Of a stretch of DNA of 15,957 bases, positions 13,560-15,957 are shown piece after piece. The notes under the pieces are model-generated. The model saw nothing but the letters and a program-made list of their open reading frames with translations. It made no database searches and was not told where the DNA came from. The first letter of the stretch is position 1, and each line of letters starts with the position of its first letter. Source of the stretch: an uncultured Oscillospiraceae bacterium (lineage in GTDB: Bacteria; Bacillota; Clostridia; Oscillospirales; Oscillospiraceae). Made by a program: the position numbers and the translations under genes. Location of the stretch: contig CAKTIH010000036.1 in assembly GCA_934565615.1 (NCBI GenBank), positions 1 to 15,957 of the forward strand. The letters are read 5' to 3'.

Positions 13560-14999
13560 TTAGCCTTCCTGTGCGTCCTTGAGAGCCTTGCGGGCATGGA
13601 TGATCTGGCAGACAGATTCGATCCTGGTCTTGAGGGACTCAGGGCTGTAGTCGCGGTCATCCCAAAAGTCAGCCTCAATGTAGTAGGAGGGAACTCCGGT
13701 CTTTTCTTCAACGATCTTGGCCATGATCTTCTGCTGGGCGCCGAGCCAGCGGTCAAAGTCGAAGAAGCCGAGGATCATACCATCAGGATGGCACATTTCA
13801 ACCTTTTCGATCATAGACTCTGCTTCGCCTGCGAGGTTACGGCACATACCGTTGCGGGACCACATTTCGGCGGCAGCCATCCAAGGATCGTCAGGGTACT
13901 TGGAAGCGGACTGCTCGAGCTTGGACAGTGTGAGCGCGTGAGAGAAGGTACCGATAACGCCGTTGTCGCGGAAGAACTTGCCGACCCAGGGAACGCAGAA
14001 GGGCAGGTTGTAGTAACCGACAGTCGGGGTGTCCTTAGGCATAACGCCTTCGCCGTTCTTGATGGCCTTGCGGCACTCTTTGATGAGGGTGTCGATAGCA
14101 TCTTCCATGTACTTGAAGCCGGTGTTGAACGGAACGGTCAGGCACTGCTGGAGCATGGTAAGGGTCTCGCCGCCGAGTACGGGAGGATTGGAGTTGGTGG
14201 TCATCTGAGTGAGCATACCGACCTTGAAGCCCATCGCGCCGGCATGCTTGTTGGCGAGAGCGAGGTGCTCATCGGTAACTTCGATGCCAGTTGCTTCTTC
14301 AATGGCCTTGACGCCGAGCTTCATCTGCTCGGACATGAACCTTACGCGATCCTCAATCATGTCCTCCTGCTCGTCGAAGCGGCCGTCGTGAGGAACACGG
14401 GAGACGTGATAACGCCACTGTTTGCCGGTGATACCCTGGATGAATTCATCAGTCTTGGGGCCTTCGTCGCAGTTGAAGCCCCAGCTCCAGATAAGGTCAG
14501 GAGCGGCAATAGTGCCGGTGGTGTATGCGGCAACACGCATCTTGTTGAGCGGGCAGTGACGGCAGCCATAGGTGAAGCCCATCTTCTCAGCCTCGTTCAG
14601 GAAAGGAGCGGCGCTGTGGAAGAAGGAGTTGAGGACGTTGACGAGGATCAGATCGGGGAAGCCGATGAAGACCTTGTCGCCGCCGGACTCTTTGACTGCG
14701 TAATAGTAGTTTGCAATCGCGGGAAGAATACCGTAGACGATCTTGACGCCGTTGGCTTTCTTATTGGGAGTGTCGCATATCTCGGCGACCTCACGCAGGT
14801 ATGCGCCGATCATCTTGCGCACGCCGAGGTACTTGAGGTCCCAGTTCTGGGGGAGATATGTATCAAGAGCAAAAGCGATCTTATCTTCGGTGAGCTGAAG
14901 CTTTTCAGCGGTCTTTACCCATATGGGGTAGAACTTTTCGAGCTCTTCGCCTTCAAAAGCGGCAAGCTCAAGCAGTTCGCGATTAACGTCTCTAGCCAT
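13560..14999 (-). CDS. 2-hydroxyacyl-CoA dehydratase/benzoyl-CoA reductase-type subunit, A-type (main copy)
   Basis: A 479-residue A-type subunit. ATG 14999 overlaps the TAA of the upstream B gene by one base (TAATG), with an AAAGGAGG site inside the end of that gene, so A and B are translationally coupled and presumably made in equal amounts as a heterodimer. Putative cluster ligands are Cys146 and Cys149 (YGCRHCPLN) and Cys177 (FNCDEGPK); the third canonical motif is FFDFDRW without Cys. The N-terminal half carries LPQNWDLKYLGVRKMIGAY, shared with both forward paralogues. Codon choice is strongly biased (Lys AAG, Glu GAG, Ile ATC, Gly GGC), as in abundant enzymes. The reaction would be radical dehydration or reduction of a CoA thioester driven by the activase. 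The family is clear, the substrate is not. Confidence 0.85.
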   Translation of the reverse strand: MARDVNRELLELAAFEGEELEKFYPIWVKTAEKLQLTEDKIAFALDTYLPQNWDLKYLGVRKMIGAYLREVAEICDTPNKKANGVKIVYGILPAIANYYYAVKESGGDKVFIGFPDLILVNVLNSFFHSAAPFLNEAEKMGFTYGCRHCPLNKMRVAAYTTGTIAAPDLIWSWGFNCDEGPKTDEFIQGITGKQWRYHVSRVPHDGRFDEQEDMIEDRVRFMSEQMKLGVKAIEEATGIEVTDEHLALANKHAGAMGFKVGMLTQMTTNSNPPVLGGETLTMLQQCLTVPFNTGFKYMEDAIDTLIKECRKAIKNGEGVMPKDTPTVGYYNLPFCVPWVGKFFRDNGVIGTFSHALTLSKLEQSASKYPDDPWMAAAEMWSRNGMCRNLAGEAESMIEKVEMCHPDGMILGFFDFDRWLGAQQKIMAKIVEEKTGVPSYYIEADFWDDRDYSPESLKTRIESVCQIIHARKALKDAQEG

Positions 15000-15957
15000 T
15001 ATTTTGCCTCCTTTATGCTTTCAACAAAGCTTTCAAGTCTTGTAGTGAGCGGAGCCATAGCTTCGCGAGAATACTCGTAAGAGGACTCAAGCTTCATGAC
15101 GGGCATACCCATTTTAGCAAGCTTTGCGCGGAGAACGGTGAACTCCATGTCGTATATTTCGTCGAAGGCGAGCTGATACCAGAGGATACCGTCGACCTTG
15201 TATTCCTTGATGAGCTCTTCGAGATGCTCAAAACGGGTGTCCCATGCGGGCTGGAAGATAGTGATGGGAACCTTCTTGTCATACATCGCGGAAGCATAAG
15301 CCTCGATAACGTCGCCCTCGGTGGAAATGTCGCAGTGGAAGGGACGGATGGCCTCATCCAGGAATTCGGTGACGATCTCGCCGCCGGCAGCTTCGATGAT
15401 GCTGGGAACCATATAGTCGCCAAGAGCGACTGCGCGGCCCATGATAAGGATGCGCGGTGCACCTTCCTTGTGGACACCGGGAGCGTCCTTCAGCTCGTCA
15501 TAGATCTTCTCCAGAGCGGCTATGCTCTCATCGTAGCTCAGGCGGTAGGTGTAATGATTGAGCTTGATGAAATCGCTGAAGGTGATGGGCGGGTTGTCCT
15601 TCTTGCGCAGCTCGTCGATCTTGCGCAGCAGCTCATTTATCTTATTAGTCTTTGCGTAGTTTGCGCGGATGTCGTCATCACTGATCGGGTGACCGGCGAT
15701 CTCCTCCAGCTTTGCGCGGAACTCCTTGAGCTCGTTGCGGTAGTACTCCTGGGAGATACCTACGACGTTGTCTGCGGGGACGCCTATTTTATAGACGGGA
15801 ACGCCCTTGTACTCAAGGATCTCGGACATACGGCCATAGTGGCAGTCGGACTGCTGGATCGCGACGCAGTCAGCAATGGGCATGACCGGGTCGAGATTCA
15901 TGAGGTAAGCGCCTGCCATGGTAGCTGCCAAAGGATTCATAAAGCGCAGCATATAGT
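14999..15957 (-). CDS. 2-hydroxyacyl-CoA dehydratase/benzoyl-CoA reductase-type subunit, B-type (main copy), 5' end outside window
   Basis: The frame stays open to the window edge (a Tyr codon precedes MLRFMNPLA), so 319 residues are visible and, judged against the 385-residue forward paralogue, about 65-70 N-terminal residues are missing. It shares RMSEILEYKG, FQPAWDTRF and WYQLAFDEIYDMEF with that paralogue. It retains the central cluster Cys (QSDCHYGR, codon 15842-15844), which is Ser in the forward copy. The first canonical position is Asn (FMNPLA) and the third is Asp (AFDEIYD) in both. Another Cys (ADCVAIQ) lies close and might assist. It is the upstream member of the coupled B-A operon; promoter and any further genes lie beyond the window. 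Confidence 0.85.
   Translation of the reverse strand, partial: YMLRFMNPLAATMAGAYLMNLDPVMPIADCVAIQQSDCHYGRMSEILEYKGVPVYKIGVPADNVVGISQEYYRNELKEFRAKLEEIAGHPISDDDIRANYAKTNKINELLRKIDELRKKDNPPITFSDFIKLNHYTYRLSYDESIAALEKIYDELKDAPGVHKEGAPRILIMGRAVALGDYMVPSIIEAAGGEIVTEFLDEAIRPFHCDISTEGDVIEAYASAMYDKKVPITIFQPAWDTRFEHLEELIKEYKVDGILWYQLAFDEIYDMEFTVLRAKLAKMGMPVMKLESSYEYSREAMAPLTTRLESFVESIKEAK

Noticed and set aside
13275..15080. A 601-codon open frame on the forward strand
   Set aside because: It is antisense to the reverse-strand A-type gene, whose translation has clear homology, coupled start and ribosome site. The forward frame has no homology or start signals and arises from the strong codon bias.

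Overview
The window looks like a chromosomal segment of a strictly anaerobic, mid-GC Gram-positive of the Clostridia (gut Oscillospiraceae-like). The evidence is AGGAGG-type ribosome sites, an oxygen-sensitive ATP-driven dehydratase/reductase gene set, a Clostridia-type integrative element and a DUF6076-like protein. This assignment is inferred from gene content only. No rRNA, tRNA or CRISPR array is visible.

Region 1 (about 1-6700) is accessory DNA. It opens with the 3' end of an AAA+ ATPase gene that overlaps, in GTGA fashion, a 760-residue subtilisin-like (S8) protease gene. This gene pair matches the IetA/IetS plasmid-stability and anti-phage type. A reverse-strand tyrosine integrase follows, preceded by an 18-codon hydrophobic leader-like ORF and a hairpin-rich, gene-free stretch. 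Next come a reverse-strand RepA-like P-loop ATPase and a forward DUF6076-like zinc-motif protein, which share a divergent control region with a consensus promoter and repeated TAGATAAT boxes. Two key genes look disabled: the integrase has His where the catalytic Tyr should be, and the ATPase appears to lack an in-frame internal block. The element therefore seems immobilised.

Region 2 (6860-12897, forward strand) is an unusual cluster of the 2-hydroxyacyl-CoA dehydratase / benzoyl-CoA reductase superfamily. In order it holds an A-type subunit, a TetR regulator, a B-type subunit, two small proteins (89 and 63 residues), the HgdC-type ATP-dependent activase, a strong hairpin terminator, and a very divergent third A-type paralogue. 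Good promoters lie before the A-type gene and before the B-type gene.

Region 3 (12902-15957, reverse strand) holds a small helical protein of unknown function, a perfect hairpin terminator, and a tightly coupled B-A pair (the B gene runs off the window). These are close paralogues of the forward A and B genes, with a more uniform, highly expressed style of codon use.

Working model: the single activase (ATP hydrolysis, one [4Fe-4S] cluster bridging a homodimer) injects low-potential electrons into A/B partners. The reverse pair would be the main enzyme. The forward set would be a duplicated, TetR-controlled variant whose B subunit has lost the canonical cluster cysteines. The substrate cannot be read from the sequence. 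Three A-type paralogues, two B-type paralogues, one activase and a small pair resembling a toxin-antitoxin module make this the part most likely to hold undescribed biology.
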